Shown in pieces: positions 7,285 to 15,843 of a stretch of 64,000 nt of DNA. The notes under the pieces are model-generated. The model saw nothing but the letters and a program-made list of their open reading frames with translations. It was not told the origin of the DNA and did not search any database. The position numbers and the translations under genes are program-made. The stretch is from positions 1-64,000 of the forward strand of contig CAZMZF010000003.1 of assembly GCA_964570765.1 (NCBI GenBank), read 5' to 3'. Within the stretch, counting starts at the first letter, position 1. Each line of letters opens with the position of its first letter. The DNA comes from CAZMZF01 sp964570765 (GTDB lineage Bacteria; Zixibacteria; MSB-5A5; RBG-16-43-9).

Positions 7285-9972
7285 TTACCTGACCAGCGTC
7301 ATCTTCTTTGTTTGTGTAACGTCTTTTGTTTTAATAACATAGAAATAAATTCCGCTACTGACATCATTAGCTTCTTCATTTTTCCCATCCCATATAACCT
7401 GATAACTACCCGGTAATTTGTCCTCATCCACCAAAGTCTTCACCTTCTGTCCCAGTAGATTATAGATGGTCAAGGTGGTGTGGATGGGCCCCTTGAACGT
7501 TGATCCTTGAGCCTTTAAACAGAAGGGTATGGTGGTTGCGGGGTTAAACGGATTTGGATAGTTCTGAAGTAATATATATTCAGGTTCATTTGTTAACTCC
7601 TCTCCAGACACAAATGTTGGATCAAACGTGATAATCTTACTGAAAATATCAAAACCAGAACCTGAGTTTCTATTATCCACCCAGGCAAAGTAGTAATTCT
7701 TATCGTCCGTTGCTACAACTGGTGATTGTTGAATGTTATCTCCCTGATCATTATTGACTCTGAAGTTTCCACCTAAGGGATTACCTTCTGCATCAAATCT
7801 CTGTGCATAGATATCCCAGTTCACATTTCGAAAATCACTCCAAGCTACAATAAACTCTCCTGAGGATTTCACAGCTAAAGAGATTTTATCAGTTTTTGTT
7901 TTAACGTGACCAATTGCTTCAATCACCTCTCCAATTTTTGAACCGTCTGCTTTAAACCTCTGAATCAGTATATTCCGTCCAATAGACCAGGCGACCACGA
8001 AATTACCGTCTTTGTCCATTCCTGCATCCGGGTAGGAATTCCATATACTTACACTGCTATCACTTATCCTGAAGTTTTCACCTATTTTTTCTCCTGAAGG
8101 GTTATATAACTGCCCCCAGATCTCTGCTTCATAATCGATTTGATGAGAACTTTGCCACACCACTACAAGATTACCACTGGGAGCTGTTGCTACTTTTGGG
8201 TGATGGCTATATTGAGTAGTATCTATAAGACTGTTAACTATAAAGTTAGAATTCACTTTATTTCCTTGGAAATCAAAAAGCTGGGCAAAGATGAGTCGTG
8301 GTAAAGAATCAATCTTTTGATCCCAAACAACTACAAAATCTCCCTTAGGATTCATGGAAACATCTGGCGTGGGTTCCCAGTATACTGGAAAATTCTCATT
8401 TACTCGAGTGTTCTCTCCTGACTTTTGACCATTAGAGTCATATCTTTGGAAGAATATCCCATAATAACCAGAGAAAGCGATAACAGAGTTACCTGAACTA
8501 TCCATGGAATTTGAGGAATATACCGTAAATCTTGTCTCATAACTTTCCTGATTCACTTTCAAATTAGATCCTAGGAACTCTCCTGAAGAGTTAAATATCT
8601 GGAAGAAAATATCCGTTTCGCACAATCTTCTATCATCCCAGGAAATTGCAAATCTACCAGAAGGACTGGCAGCTATGGCTGGATTCCCTTGCGAAGAGCT
8701 ACCTGAATCATCGTTCACTTTAAATACTTCGTTTACTATTTCTCCTTTTTGATCTGAGATCACTAAATAAACATCTCTATTATATGAACATTCATATCCC
8801 TCCCAGCTTGAAGCTATGCAGCCTGAAGGGGTTTTAGCGATACTTAAGTTTAAAGGATAATAATCTTCTGTTTTAGTTATTTTTACATTATTGCCTTCTG
8901 GCTCTCCACATTTATAATAATATTGAAGGTAAATACTTGTTCCGCCAGCTCTCGAATCTAACCAGCCGATTACGAATTTCTTTGAAAGATTCATAGCTAC
9001 TTTTGGGAAACCCTTGAAAAATCGCCCGGTTACCTCATTTACTCTAAAATTTGTATCTAAAGCTTCTCCCTTGAAATTGTACCTCTGGGCATAGATATCC
9101 TCAGAACCATCTTTTCTTTCTTGCCAGGTTATTACAAAATTACCGGGGGCATCCATTGCGACATCTGGATTAAACGCAAAAGCTAAACTGTCGCTCTCGT
9201 TAATTTTCAACTCAGAACCAGAAATCTCATTTACCGCATTAACTTGGATTGCATGAATATCTATTTTAGACTTAGATAATGATGTAACCCATGTTACTAC
9301 AAATTCGCCCTTTGGATTCACAGCCAAAGCGATTTGAGACCTTCCAGGCACTCCAATACGTGACGGTTCGGTGGAGATAATTTTAAAATTGCTACCAGAT
9401 ACCTCACCTGAAGAGGAATACCTTTGTCCATAAAGAGAGTATTTACTTTCTCGATAATCTCCCCAGACCACGACGAATTCGCCTGAAGGATTCATGGCTA
9501 CAGCAGGTTCAAACTGGTTGGCACCAGACAAATCATCATTTACCTTAAAATTATTGCCAATTGCTAAACCATTGGAATCATATCTCTGTGCATAAATATC
9601 TGAATTGTTATTCCTATTATCCTGCCAGACCACCACAAAATCCCCATCTGCATCCATAGCCACTGAAAGGTTATACCCGATATATTTACCTGTCACCTGA
9701 GAATCATTTACTTTAAAATTCTCTCCTAAAGGATTTCCCCAATGGTCAAACCTTTGTCCATAAATATCAATGCCCTCATTCCTTTCATCCAGCCATACCA
9801 CTACAAAATTCCCTGCATTATCAATTGCTATAGCCGGGTAACTTTGATTGGAGCCACCGATATCATAATCATCATTCACCTTGAAATCATCCTTGACTAC
9901 TGTCTGGGAAAAAAGACAACCAGAAAGAACAAAAAATAGACCAATCCCAATAAACATTACTTTCTTGAACAT
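7285..9972 (-). CDS. Secreted beta-propeller-like repeat protein with T9SS-type tail
   Basis: An 895-residue exported protein. The N-terminus (MFKKVMFIGIGLFFVLSGC) is a signal sequence that also contains a lipobox-like LSGC, so it could be a lipoprotein. Roughly a dozen repeats of about 60-70 residues follow, built on the pattern PAIAMDxxGNFVVVWxD, then IYxQRYDSxGxxxGxNFKVND. These are beta-strand repeats expected to form propeller-like blades. The last 85 residues form a Por-secretion/FlgD-like tail (YPNPFNPATT, TLTIYNLLGQKV, GIYFYVIKT, KKMTLVR), a C-terminal signal known from type IX secretion in the FCB group. Catalytic residues are not apparent, and an adhesive or structural surface role is likely but inferred. 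It is preceded by its own promoter (10040-10068). Confidence 0.88.
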   Translation of the reverse strand: MFKKVMFIGIGLFFVLSGCLFSQTVVKDDFKVNDDYDIGGSNQSYPAIAIDNAGNFVVVWLDERNEGIDIYGQRFDHWGNPLGENFKVNDSQVTGKYIGYNLSVAMDADGDFVVVWQDNRNNNSDIYAQRYDSNGLAIGNNFKVNDDLSGANQFEPAVAMNPSGEFVVVWGDYRESKYSLYGQRYSSSGEVSGSNFKIISTEPSRIGVPGRSQIALAVNPKGEFVVTWVTSLSKSKIDIHAIQVNAVNEISGSELKINESDSLAFAFNPDVAMDAPGNFVITWQERKDGSEDIYAQRYNFKGEALDTNFRVNEVTGRFFKGFPKVAMNLSKKFVIGWLDSRAGGTSIYLQYYYKCGEPEGNNVKITKTEDYYPLNLSIAKTPSGCIASSWEGYECSYNRDVYLVISDQKGEIVNEVFKVNDDSGSSSQGNPAIAASPSGRFAISWDDRRLCETDIFFQIFNSSGEFLGSNLKVNQESYETRFTVYSSNSMDSSGNSVIAFSGYYGIFFQRYDSNGQKSGENTRVNENFPVYWEPTPDVSMNPKGDFVVVWDQKIDSLPRLIFAQLFDFQGNKVNSNFIVNSLIDTTQYSHHPKVATAPSGNLVVVWQSSHQIDYEAEIWGQLYNPSGEKIGENFRISDSSVSIWNSYPDAGMDKDGNFVVAWSIGRNILIQRFKADGSKIGEVIEAIGHVKTKTDKISLAVKSSGEFIVAWSDFRNVNWDIYAQRFDAEGNPLGGNFRVNNDQGDNIQQSPVVATDDKNYYFAWVDNRNSGSGFDIFSKIITFDPTFVSGEELTNEPEYILLQNYPNPFNPATTIPFCLKAQGSTFKGPIHTTLTIYNLLGQKVKTLVDEDKLPGSYQVIWDGKNEEANDVSSGIYFYVIKTKDVTQTKKMTLVR

Positions 9973-10039
9973 AAAGCCTCCATTTATTATTTAAAAATGT
10001 TTTTACCTCCCCCTCTTATCTAATATAAATATATTACGA

Positions 10040-10068
10040 ATTATAGAAAAAGCAATATATTTCTTCAA
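10040..10068 (-). promoter_or_regulatory. Sigma-70 promoter for the repeat protein
   Basis: On the minus strand TTGAAG (10063-10068), 17 bp, TATAAT (10040-10045). The start codon lies about 65 bp downstream behind GGAGG. Confidence 0.65.
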
Positions 10069-10076
10069 AAAAATAG

Positions 10077-10105
10077 GCAGGGGCAGGTTTAAAACCTGCC
10101 CCTGC
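10077..10105. repeat. Palindromic repeat, GGGGCAGG family
   Basis: An almost perfect 14-bp inverted repeat (GCAGGGGCAGGTTT and its complement) with a single central base. It lies between the stop of the M14 peptidase gene and the promoter of the repeat-protein gene. The same stem occurs at 40330-40354, there with the GTAG head that is missing here. Confidence 0.85.
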
Positions 10106-10150
10106 AGCAAACTCCAAGCGTCATTCTGACTCAGGCGGACAAACTGTATT

Positions 10151-12829
10151 CTAACAGGCTGGTTTTGGTCCACCCTTGAAAAGATAATTGATCAAATAAA
10201 CCACATCACTGACCGTTACTTTAACATCACAATTTACATCCCCGGTAGAAAGCGGCGCAGGAGCAGAACCTCCTTTGAAAAGATAGTTTATCAGATAAAT
10301 CACATCTATAACATTTACCATTTTATCCCCATTTGCATCCCCGGTTATATATGTGGCAACCATAGCCCTGGCTTTACGAACACTTACCTTCAGGGAATCA
10401 AGACTTGTCCTGGTGGAAACCAATGCAAAATCAAGTTTAACTGAATCACCTGGGTTAAGATCTATCATTTTGGCGGTGAGAATTGAGTTCAAATCTTTGT
10501 TGGAACCTTCAATAAAATAACCCGGAGTTGAGGTGAACTGATAAAGTTCACCAGTCATAAAATCATGAGTGGTGGGATAAATATGTAAGTCATTCCTTAT
10601 CGCCTTAGCGCCATACAAAGCATCATAGGAAAGATAGGCTATCCCTGCATACCTCTGATTAGCTGTGCCTTGCTGCCATAACAGATTCAGAGAGGAATCA
10701 TATCCTGCATAATTATCGATCCAGTTCGTAACATCCCAGTCTATAACCATTCCCAAGTATAGGTTTTTAATCGTATCTAGAGTCAGGTTAGTAACCAAAT
10801 ATTTATAAATCATCAGCTCAGAGGAATCTGGATGAGAGGGTGCTAAGACCTCAGCTTTTATCTTGAGGTTACATCCCAGATCAGCCGAGCTGAAATCACC
10901 TTTCTGCCAGTGTGGGTTTGAGGTATCGATATTCAGGGTCGAAGAGGCTCCAAAGGAATGAGTTTGGTATATATCACGGTAGACGATTGTATCTGAGGGG
11001 TTTTTCAGGTAAGCTAAGAATAAAGATCCATCAAATAGGCAATCGTCCCACTCGTCTAAATATCTCCAGCCACAACCCTCTTCTCGTCCATAGCCATAGA
11101 TGTTAGTTACATTAGTGATATCACTTCTTATCCTACCGGTGTAAATTGAGTTCACCTGTTTAGTAGGACCGTTCATTAAGGTAACCGGAACAATTATACT
11201 ATCGGTAGCTATTCCATTGTTCACGTAGAAAACAATTGCTCCATTAACCGACGTACCCACACACTGGCTGGGAAGCAAAGTAACATCTAAAACCACCTGA
11301 TGGTCAAAATACCCACCCGGTGAAACTACTCCACTTTTTGGCTCTACCCTTAACCAGTTAACCACGGGATAAACATTTGAGATTGATTGTAAGTTATACC
11401 AATTACTCGCCTCTTTATCTAACTTACCCGCAGGCTGATTTTTCGAGTAACTGAGCATAGCTAAAATCTCAAAACTATCCGGATCCGATATTGTCCAGCT
11501 CAAATTCCCTGAGGTTTGATGTCCAGTAACCCTCAGATTTAAAACCAGGCTATCCCCTGTAACTAAAAAGGTATCAATGAAATTAGGCTGGGTCTCAAAA
11601 AAACGATAGGGATGATTATAAAGCTCACCTGCCTTTTTGGCTATATATATATTCGGTCCCAAATTCTCCTGACATAAAGGCAAAATCCTCTCAGAAGGAG
11701 GCCAGAAACCATCATCATCCCCACCAACCTCAGGAGTGAACGAGATTATCTTATTCTTACCTGACCAATCACCATAATCCCAGTCATCGATATCCCCATT
11801 GGTAAGATATAAAGTTACCCAACCCGGAGCAGAGGTATATCCATTATAAGCACTCATACTATCCCCGACCTCTTTAAAATTCCAGTAATCCTCAGGATAT
11901 TCAGTTTCATATCCCCAGGGGTAGATCAAGAGATTATTATAGGAATGATAATTAAGTGCAGTTATGAAGTCGTGGGCGTTTATAAAATCCCTTAATGCCT
12001 GGGTTTCTGGCTCAGAAAAAGGTCCTGATCCTCTATAAGTCTCAGAGCTGGTATAAGGTGAAGAGCCCTCATTATCATACCCCCACATATAACCGAAATT
12101 GCGGTTCAAATCAATCCCGTAAGTTCCATCCCCGTTATTCCTTCTGTTCTTCCTCCACATCCCTCCGCCACCTGGATTTGCAGTTTGATTGCGAACATAC
12201 CCGTCTGGATTGATTATGGGAACAAACCAGAGCTCACGGTTATCTACAATGTCTGTTGCCTCGGGATCAGTTCCGTAATTATTGGTCAGGTATCTCATAA
12301 AGTAGAGCAAAAGCTCAATGGTAATAGGTTCCCTCGCATGGATCAAACCACTGTAAAATGCCTCCGGCTCTTCTTCGTCTACATCTGGATTATCCGAGAT
12401 CTTCATTGCCCAGATGGTCCGGCCCTCGATAGTAGTTCCAATATTTATTTTAGCTGTAGTGATGGAAGGATGTTCGTTATGAATAGAATCTAATGCTGAA
12501 TTTGTCTCATCATAAGTATGATACCCTCCCATAGATAATGTTTTATCAAATCTGCTCTGATAAAATTCTTCTAAATCTGGATGAATTATTTCAGTTTCAA
12601 AGCCAAGAAACTGTAATCTGTTCAACTCCTCAGAGTTTGTGACTATATCTATATATTCACCCAGCTTAATCTGAGCTATATCTAAATTCAGCTTTTTTGC
12701 TTGCAGGTATTCAGCCTGAGTAGAAAGATAAAGCCTTACCTGCATATACTGCTCTTTAGCTGACCCTGAGTTAAACAGAAATAAAACCAATAAAACCCCC
12801 AATCCCAATCTGAAACATTGCCTTAACAT
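10151..12829 (-). CDS. Secreted M14-family zinc carboxypeptidase with dockerin repeats
   Basis: An 892-residue exported metallopeptidase. After a signal peptide the M14 catalytic domain occupies about residues 95-400. The zinc ligands appear as HARE (H-x-x-E) near residue 165 and the third histidine in ALNYHSYNN. The catalytic glutamate is in FTPEVGG, and the substrate-binding region contains GIDLNRNFGY. A middle region of beta-rich modules follows, then a carboxy-terminal pair of dockerin-like repeats (VIYLINYLFKGG and VVYLINYLFKGGPKP) matching those of the protein at 1399-6858. It probably cleaves peptides or peptidoglycan-derived peptides outside the cell. Its 5' leader holds a GTAG palindrome (12852-12874) and a promoter at 12944-12971. 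Confidence 0.93.
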   Translation of the reverse strand: MLRQCFRLGLGVLLVLFLFNSGSAKEQYMQVRLYLSTQAEYLQAKKLNLDIAQIKLGEYIDIVTNSEELNRLQFLGFETEIIHPDLEEFYQSRFDKTLSMGGYHTYDETNSALDSIHNEHPSITTAKINIGTTIEGRTIWAMKISDNPDVDEEEPEAFYSGLIHAREPITIELLLYFMRYLTNNYGTDPEATDIVDNRELWFVPIINPDGYVRNQTANPGGGGMWRKNRRNNGDGTYGIDLNRNFGYMWGYDNEGSSPYTSSETYRGSGPFSEPETQALRDFINAHDFITALNYHSYNNLLIYPWGYETEYPEDYWNFKEVGDSMSAYNGYTSAPGWVTLYLTNGDIDDWDYGDWSGKNKIISFTPEVGGDDDGFWPPSERILPLCQENLGPNIYIAKKAGELYNHPYRFFETQPNFIDTFLVTGDSLVLNLRVTGHQTSGNLSWTISDPDSFEILAMLSYSKNQPAGKLDKEASNWYNLQSISNVYPVVNWLRVEPKSGVVSPGGYFDHQVVLDVTLLPSQCVGTSVNGAIVFYVNNGIATDSIIVPVTLMNGPTKQVNSIYTGRIRSDITNVTNIYGYGREEGCGWRYLDEWDDCLFDGSLFLAYLKNPSDTIVYRDIYQTHSFGASSTLNIDTSNPHWQKGDFSSADLGCNLKIKAEVLAPSHPDSSELMIYKYLVTNLTLDTIKNLYLGMVIDWDVTNWIDNYAGYDSSLNLLWQQGTANQRYAGIAYLSYDALYGAKAIRNDLHIYPTTHDFMTGELYQFTSTPGYFIEGSNKDLNSILTAKMIDLNPGDSVKLDFALVSTRTSLDSLKVSVRKARAMVATYITGDANGDKMVNVIDVIYLINYLFKGGSAPAPLSTGDVNCDVKVTVSDVVYLINYLFKGGPKPAC

Positions 12830-12851
12830 AATACTCCTTTTGTTAGAAAAT

Positions 12852-12874
12852 GTAGCGGAGGTCTTCAGATCTCC
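12852..12874 (+). repeat. GTAG-headed REP in the M14 peptidase leader
   Basis: GTAG followed by arms GGAGGTCT/AGATCTCC with a 2-nt loop, lying in the 5' untranslated region about 25 bp from the start codon of the M14 peptidase gene on the other strand. Confidence 0.65.
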
Positions 12875-12943
12875 AGTGATATTTTAGTAGATAAATCCCT
12901 TTTAATTTAGAACAAAGAACAAAAATCATCCCCTTTTTATTTC

Positions 12944-12971
12944 AAAATACATCAAAACCAAATTTTGTCAA
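12944..12971 (-). promoter_or_regulatory. Probable promoter for the M14 peptidase gene
   Basis: On the minus strand a perfect TTGACA (12966-12971), 16 bp, then TATTTT (12944-12949), a weak -10 box. About 115 bp upstream of the start codon. Confidence 0.5.
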
Positions 12972-13100
12972 TAGGTAAAAATCGAACTCCCCCATAAATC
13001 AATCATAAACCAAGGCTCCTCTCCAGCTATATGCATCTTTAAAATTACAAAATTGAAAAGATGGAATCCTCCTGAGCAAATCCTGTCCCTGAAGTATGTA

Positions 13101-13139
13101 ACAAACAAAAACGTCCCGGTTCTATTTTCGAACCAGGGC
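13101..13139 (-). terminator. Intrinsic terminator after perR and the small gene
   Basis: On the minus strand arms CCC.GGTTC / GAACCGGG (one bulged base) enclose a 7-nt loop and are followed by ACGTTTTTGTTTG. It lies about 30 bp downstream of the small gene ending at 13168. The remaining sequence between here and the M14 promoter shows no gene. Confidence 0.6.
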
Positions 13140-13167
13140 TTCCCACTACGCAACCAATCCGTTGACT

Positions 13168-13341
13168 CTATTCCTCTACTGTATTCTTCTCCTCCCGTAT
13201 ATCCAGGATCTCAAATTCATCCTTCAGGATCTTATTTGCCACCTTGATAAACTGTTCTAAGGTCAATTTCTGAAGGTTGTAGGGATGCCAGCAAGGCTTC
13301 TCTGAGATCAGCTCGATCTCTTTCTTCTTGGATTTGGACAT
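13168..13341 (-). CDS. Small hypothetical protein downstream of perR
   Basis: A 57-residue soluble, highly charged protein (starts MSKSKKKEIELISEK, ends REEKNTVEE). I do not recognise a family. The start at 13341 is chosen because GAGGGGAAGG lies directly upstream; a longer frame beginning 16 codons earlier would run through the promoter-like sequence and is less likely. It follows perR by about 70 bp. That gap holds a TATAAT (13391-13396) overlapping a PerR/Fur-box-like inverted repeat, so the gene may have its own peroxide- or metal-responsive promoter. This regulatory link is inference. Confidence 0.6.
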   Translation of the reverse strand: MSKSKKKEIELISEKPCWHPYNLQKLTLEQFIKVANKILKDEFEILDIREEKNTVEE

Positions 13342-13379
13342 CCTTCCCCTCAAACCTAAAAATTGCCTACAAATAATAA

Positions 13380-13394
13380 CAATAACCATTATTA
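13380..13394 (-). promoter_or_regulatory. Possible PerR box upstream of the small gene
   Basis: CAATAACCATTATTA matches 10 of the 14 fixed positions of the 7-1-7 PerR box known from Bacillus (TTATAATnATTATAA) and overlaps a TATAAT at 13391-13396. A perR gene ends 19 bp away. The match is imperfect and sits in AT-rich DNA, so confidence is low. Confidence 0.3.
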
Positions 13395-13412
13395 TATACG
13401 AAAGAAAAAAAA

Positions 13413-13811
13413 TTATTGCTTAAATTTTAAGCAATCTAAGCACAACCCGTGAAATTCCACCTCAATCTCTTCAACCTTAAACTTTTTCCCTTTTTCTACT
13501 TTAGCTTTGAGGCTCCCCCCCAGATCTATAAAAAGGTCATAGATCTTCCCACATTTTTTACAGATGAAATGCTGGTGTGTAGAGGTGTTACCGTCGAAAT
13601 GTTCAAAAGGAGTGCCAAAGTTGTACTTCTTTATTTTACCCTTTCGCTGTAGCTGGTTTAAATTGCGATAGACCGTGCCTAAGCTCATCCTGGGTATTTT
13701 TTTCTTGGCTTGAAAATAGACCCATTCCGCAGTTGGATGGATGTTTGTCCCTTTCAAAATTCTCAGGACCTCTTCCCTTTGCCGGCTATATCTTTTGAAC
13801 TCTTCTTCCAT
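13413..13811 (-). CDS. perR: PerR-type peroxide-sensing Fur-family repressor
   Basis: A 132-residue Fur-family metalloregulator: winged-helix DNA-binding domain (residues about 1-70), then the dimerisation domain. With a constant offset of 12, all nine metal ligands of Bacillus subtilis PerR are present. The structural zinc site is C84, C87, C124 and C127. The regulatory site is H25, D73, H79, H81 and D92. An aspartate at the D92 position (Asp104 in B. subtilis) is the residue reported to separate peroxide-sensing PerR from Fur, which has glutamate. The protein therefore probably represses oxidative-stress genes using Fe or Mn and is inactivated by histidine oxidation. It directly follows nadD (stop and start share one base at 13811), so it is likely in the bamD-nadD transcript. 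It could still be a Fur with altered ligands. Confidence 0.85.
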   Translation of the reverse strand: MEEEFKRYSRQREEVLRILKGTNIHPTAEWVYFQAKKKIPRMSLGTVYRNLNQLQRKGKIKKYNFGTPFEHFDGNTSTHQHFICKKCGKIYDLFIDLGGSLKAKVEKGKKFKVEEIEVEFHGLCLDCLKFKQ

Positions 13812-14452
13812 CAGCTTCTATATAAATTTTTAGCCCGAATGAATTCCTCGATTCCAGGTGGAACCAAATACCGGATCGATTTCCCGGCTTTGACCTTCTC
13901 CCTTATCTGGGTAGAGGAAATGTTCAATCCAGGTATCGGGAACAAAAGACTTTTTTTCACAAATCTACTCTGCGAATCTATTTTATTAAGCCCGGGCCTT
14001 AAGGCGATTACCACCTTTACTTCTTCAAAAATCTTATCTGGTTCTTTCCAGCTTTTAATCTCATCTAAAACATCCGAGCCTAAAAGAAGGAAAAGTTCTG
14101 AGCCCGGATAAAGCTTCTTAAATTCATTTAGAGTATCGATGGTATAAGACTTTCCCTCCCTTTTTAGCTCCAGATCAGAAAGGATGAAATCAGGATTATC
14201 TTTGATGGCGATTTTGGCCATCATCAGGCGGTCTTTAGCTGAAGAGAGCAAAGAGTTCTCCTTATGGGGAGGATTAGAAGGGATAAAGATCACCTTTTTT
14301 AAATTAAGCCACTCTTTCAACTGCTCCGCTAAAATCAGATGACCTAAGTGAATAGGATCAAAGGTACCTCCTAAAATTCCTAATCTATCTTTTTTATCTT
14401 TTGGCATCTTAATTAAATTTTTGCTATTTCCGTGCCTGGATTTTATTCTCAT
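13811..14452 (-). CDS. nadD: Nicotinate-nucleotide adenylyltransferase
   Basis: Transfers AMP from ATP to nicotinate mononucleotide in NAD synthesis. Visible motifs are the nucleotidyltransferase start GGTFDPIHLGHL, with the HxGH signature, the NPPHK segment and the C-terminal ISSTQIREKV (SxxxxR) motif. The length of 213 residues is normal, though 15 residues of the N-terminus precede the usual start. MPKDKKDRLGILGG, beginning at 14407, is an alternative start without a better ribosome-binding site. The start as given overlaps the end of bamD by 29 bp, which suggests translational coupling. Confidence 0.92.
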   Translation of the reverse strand: MRIKSRHGNSKNLIKMPKDKKDRLGILGGTFDPIHLGHLILAEQLKEWLNLKKVIFIPSNPPHKENSLLSSAKDRLMMAKIAIKDNPDFILSDLELKREGKSYTIDTLNEFKKLYPGSELFLLLGSDVLDEIKSWKEPDKIFEEVKVVIALRPGLNKIDSQSRFVKKSLLFPIPGLNISSTQIREKVKAGKSIRYLVPPGIEEFIRAKNLYRS

Positions 14453-15185
14453 CTAACTTTTTTAACCTGTTTTTTACTTTACTTACTAATTTATCCCCGG
14501 GATACGTCTCTAAAAATTTACGGTATCCCAGCTCAGCCAGATCATATTTTTTCTGCTGCCAGTAGGTCTCAGCTATAAGGAAATTGGCTGAGGAAGAAAA
14601 CTTAGTATCAGGATATTGGTCTAAAACTTCCTGCAGATATAGTAAAGTTGCTTCATAATGTTTCATCTTAAAATAAATACGTCCGCTCTTATAGAACTTC
14701 TGAGCCATCTTAGACCGAGCTTCCAATGAAAGCTTTTGTGCCTCTGGGAAATACTCGCTTGCCGGATATTCATCTAAAAAGCTTTCTAATTCTACAATGG
14801 CTTGCAGGGTATTTTTTTGATCCAGCTCAGCCTTAGGTGAATCCTTGTAATGGGCAAAGGCTATCATAAAAGAGGCATCATCTGCCAGAGGGCTTGAGGA
14901 GAAAGAGGTAAGTAATTTCTTGAACTCTCCCACTGAGGCTGGATAGTCTTTCTCTTTGAAATAACACATTCCTAAAAGGAATTGGGCTGAGTCAATAAAG
15001 GCGGCACCTGGATGGTTAAAAATTAACTTCTGAAACTCTAAGACCGCTTCAGAATAATTTTTTTTCTCATATTCCCTTTTGGCTAAATTAAACTGTTCTT
15101 CAGCACCCAATATCAGGCCTACTTTATGACCAGCACAGCCCAAAACTAAAAGCAAAAGCCCGAATAAATACCATCTTCTTATCAT
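14424..15185 (-). CDS. bamD: Outer-membrane assembly lipoprotein BamD-like
   Basis: A 253-residue lipoprotein: signal peptide with lipobox VLGC (residues 12-15), then five TPR-like repeats (EQFNLAKREYEKKNYSEAV, DSAQFLLGMCYFKEKDY and so on) typical of the YfiO/BamD family, which forms part of the machine that inserts beta-barrel proteins into the outer membrane. I chose the start at 15185 because AAAGGGAGAAAG lies immediately upstream; a start nine codons earlier has no such site. It lies between a conserved signal-peptide protein and nadD on the same strand. Confidence 0.9.
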   Translation of the reverse strand: MIRRWYLFGLLLLVLGCAGHKVGLILGAEEQFNLAKREYEKKNYSEAVLEFQKLIFNHPGAAFIDSAQFLLGMCYFKEKDYPASVGEFKKLLTSFSSSPLADDASFMIAFAHYKDSPKAELDQKNTLQAIVELESFLDEYPASEYFPEAQKLSLEARSKMAQKFYKSGRIYFKMKHYEATLLYLQEVLDQYPDTKFSSSANFLIAETYWQQKKYDLAELGYRKFLETYPGDKLVSKVKNRLKKLDENKIQARK

Positions 15186-15198
15186 CTTTCTCCCTTTG

Positions 15199-15843
15199 TT
15201 AGCGATTAGCAAAAAAAAGATAAATTAATGCACCTACCACTACGGTAACCACTGCTGGCTCAACCAACCTTCCCCAGCTACCTTCTGGAATCTCAGGACT
15301 TAAAAACGAATACTGTTTGTTGTTCAAAGAATAAATCTCTTCTATTTTTAAAAGGTCCGAGCTTCCCTTTTCCCCTCTTTTACTCCACAGAACTTTCCCT
15401 TCAGAATCGCTTAAGTTAAAGGATAGTGCTACCTGTGCTTCTCTTCTTACCCAGCTTCTCCCAAAAAGGTTTTTCCTTTTTATCTCCGGATATTCTAAAT
15501 TCAATTTGATGATCCTGAAACTCAAAGTTAAGAAAGATTTTCCTATTTCTTCTTTTTTTATAATTCCCACTGGTCCTCTTTTTTGTAGAAAAGAGACTAC
15601 CTCTTCCTTTATGATCCAGGCAGAAGGATTTCCCTCTTCCTCTTCTATCCAAACCAACTGAGAATCAAATGGAGCTTCCGTTAAGCAATCCCGCAAAACA
15701 TCATTTATGGTCTTCCTCAAGAAATTCTCGTTGGTTAAAGGGATAACCTTTTCCTGGGCTAAAATTGCAGAGGAAGATAGGATGGAACTCAACAGCAAAA
15801 GATTGAAAGCTATCTTTTTGAATTTTAATATAAATTCAATCAT
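15199..15843 (-). CDS. Exported protein of unknown function with C-terminal membrane helix
   Basis: A 214-residue protein with an N-terminal signal peptide (FNLLLLSSILSSSAILAQ), a mixed alpha/beta middle containing SWVRREAQVALSFNLSDSEGKVLWSK, a beta-hairpin-like stretch seen in outer-membrane-associated lipoproteins, and a single C-terminal membrane helix ending VVVGALIYLFFANR. I do not recognise the family. The position between a lytic transglycosylase (8-bp overlap) and bamD (13-bp gap) suggests a role in the cell envelope. Confidence 0.75.
   Translation of the reverse strand: MIEFILKFKKIAFNLLLLSSILSSSAILAQEKVIPLTNENFLRKTINDVLRDCLTEAPFDSQLVWIEEEEGNPSAWIIKEEVVSFLQKRGPVGIIKKEEIGKSFLTLSFRIIKLNLEYPEIKRKNLFGRSWVRREAQVALSFNLSDSEGKVLWSKRGEKGSSDLLKIEEIYSLNNKQYSFLSPEIPEGSWGRLVEPAVVTVVVGALIYLFFANR

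Noticed and set aside
12968..13153. 61-codon minus-strand frame between the M14 and small genes
   Set aside because: It includes a terminator hairpin and a promoter, and has no family resemblance.
13380..13394. Perfect Fur box
   Set aside because: Only 10 of 14 positions match the PerR consensus and the region is AT-rich, so it is listed only as a low-confidence site.
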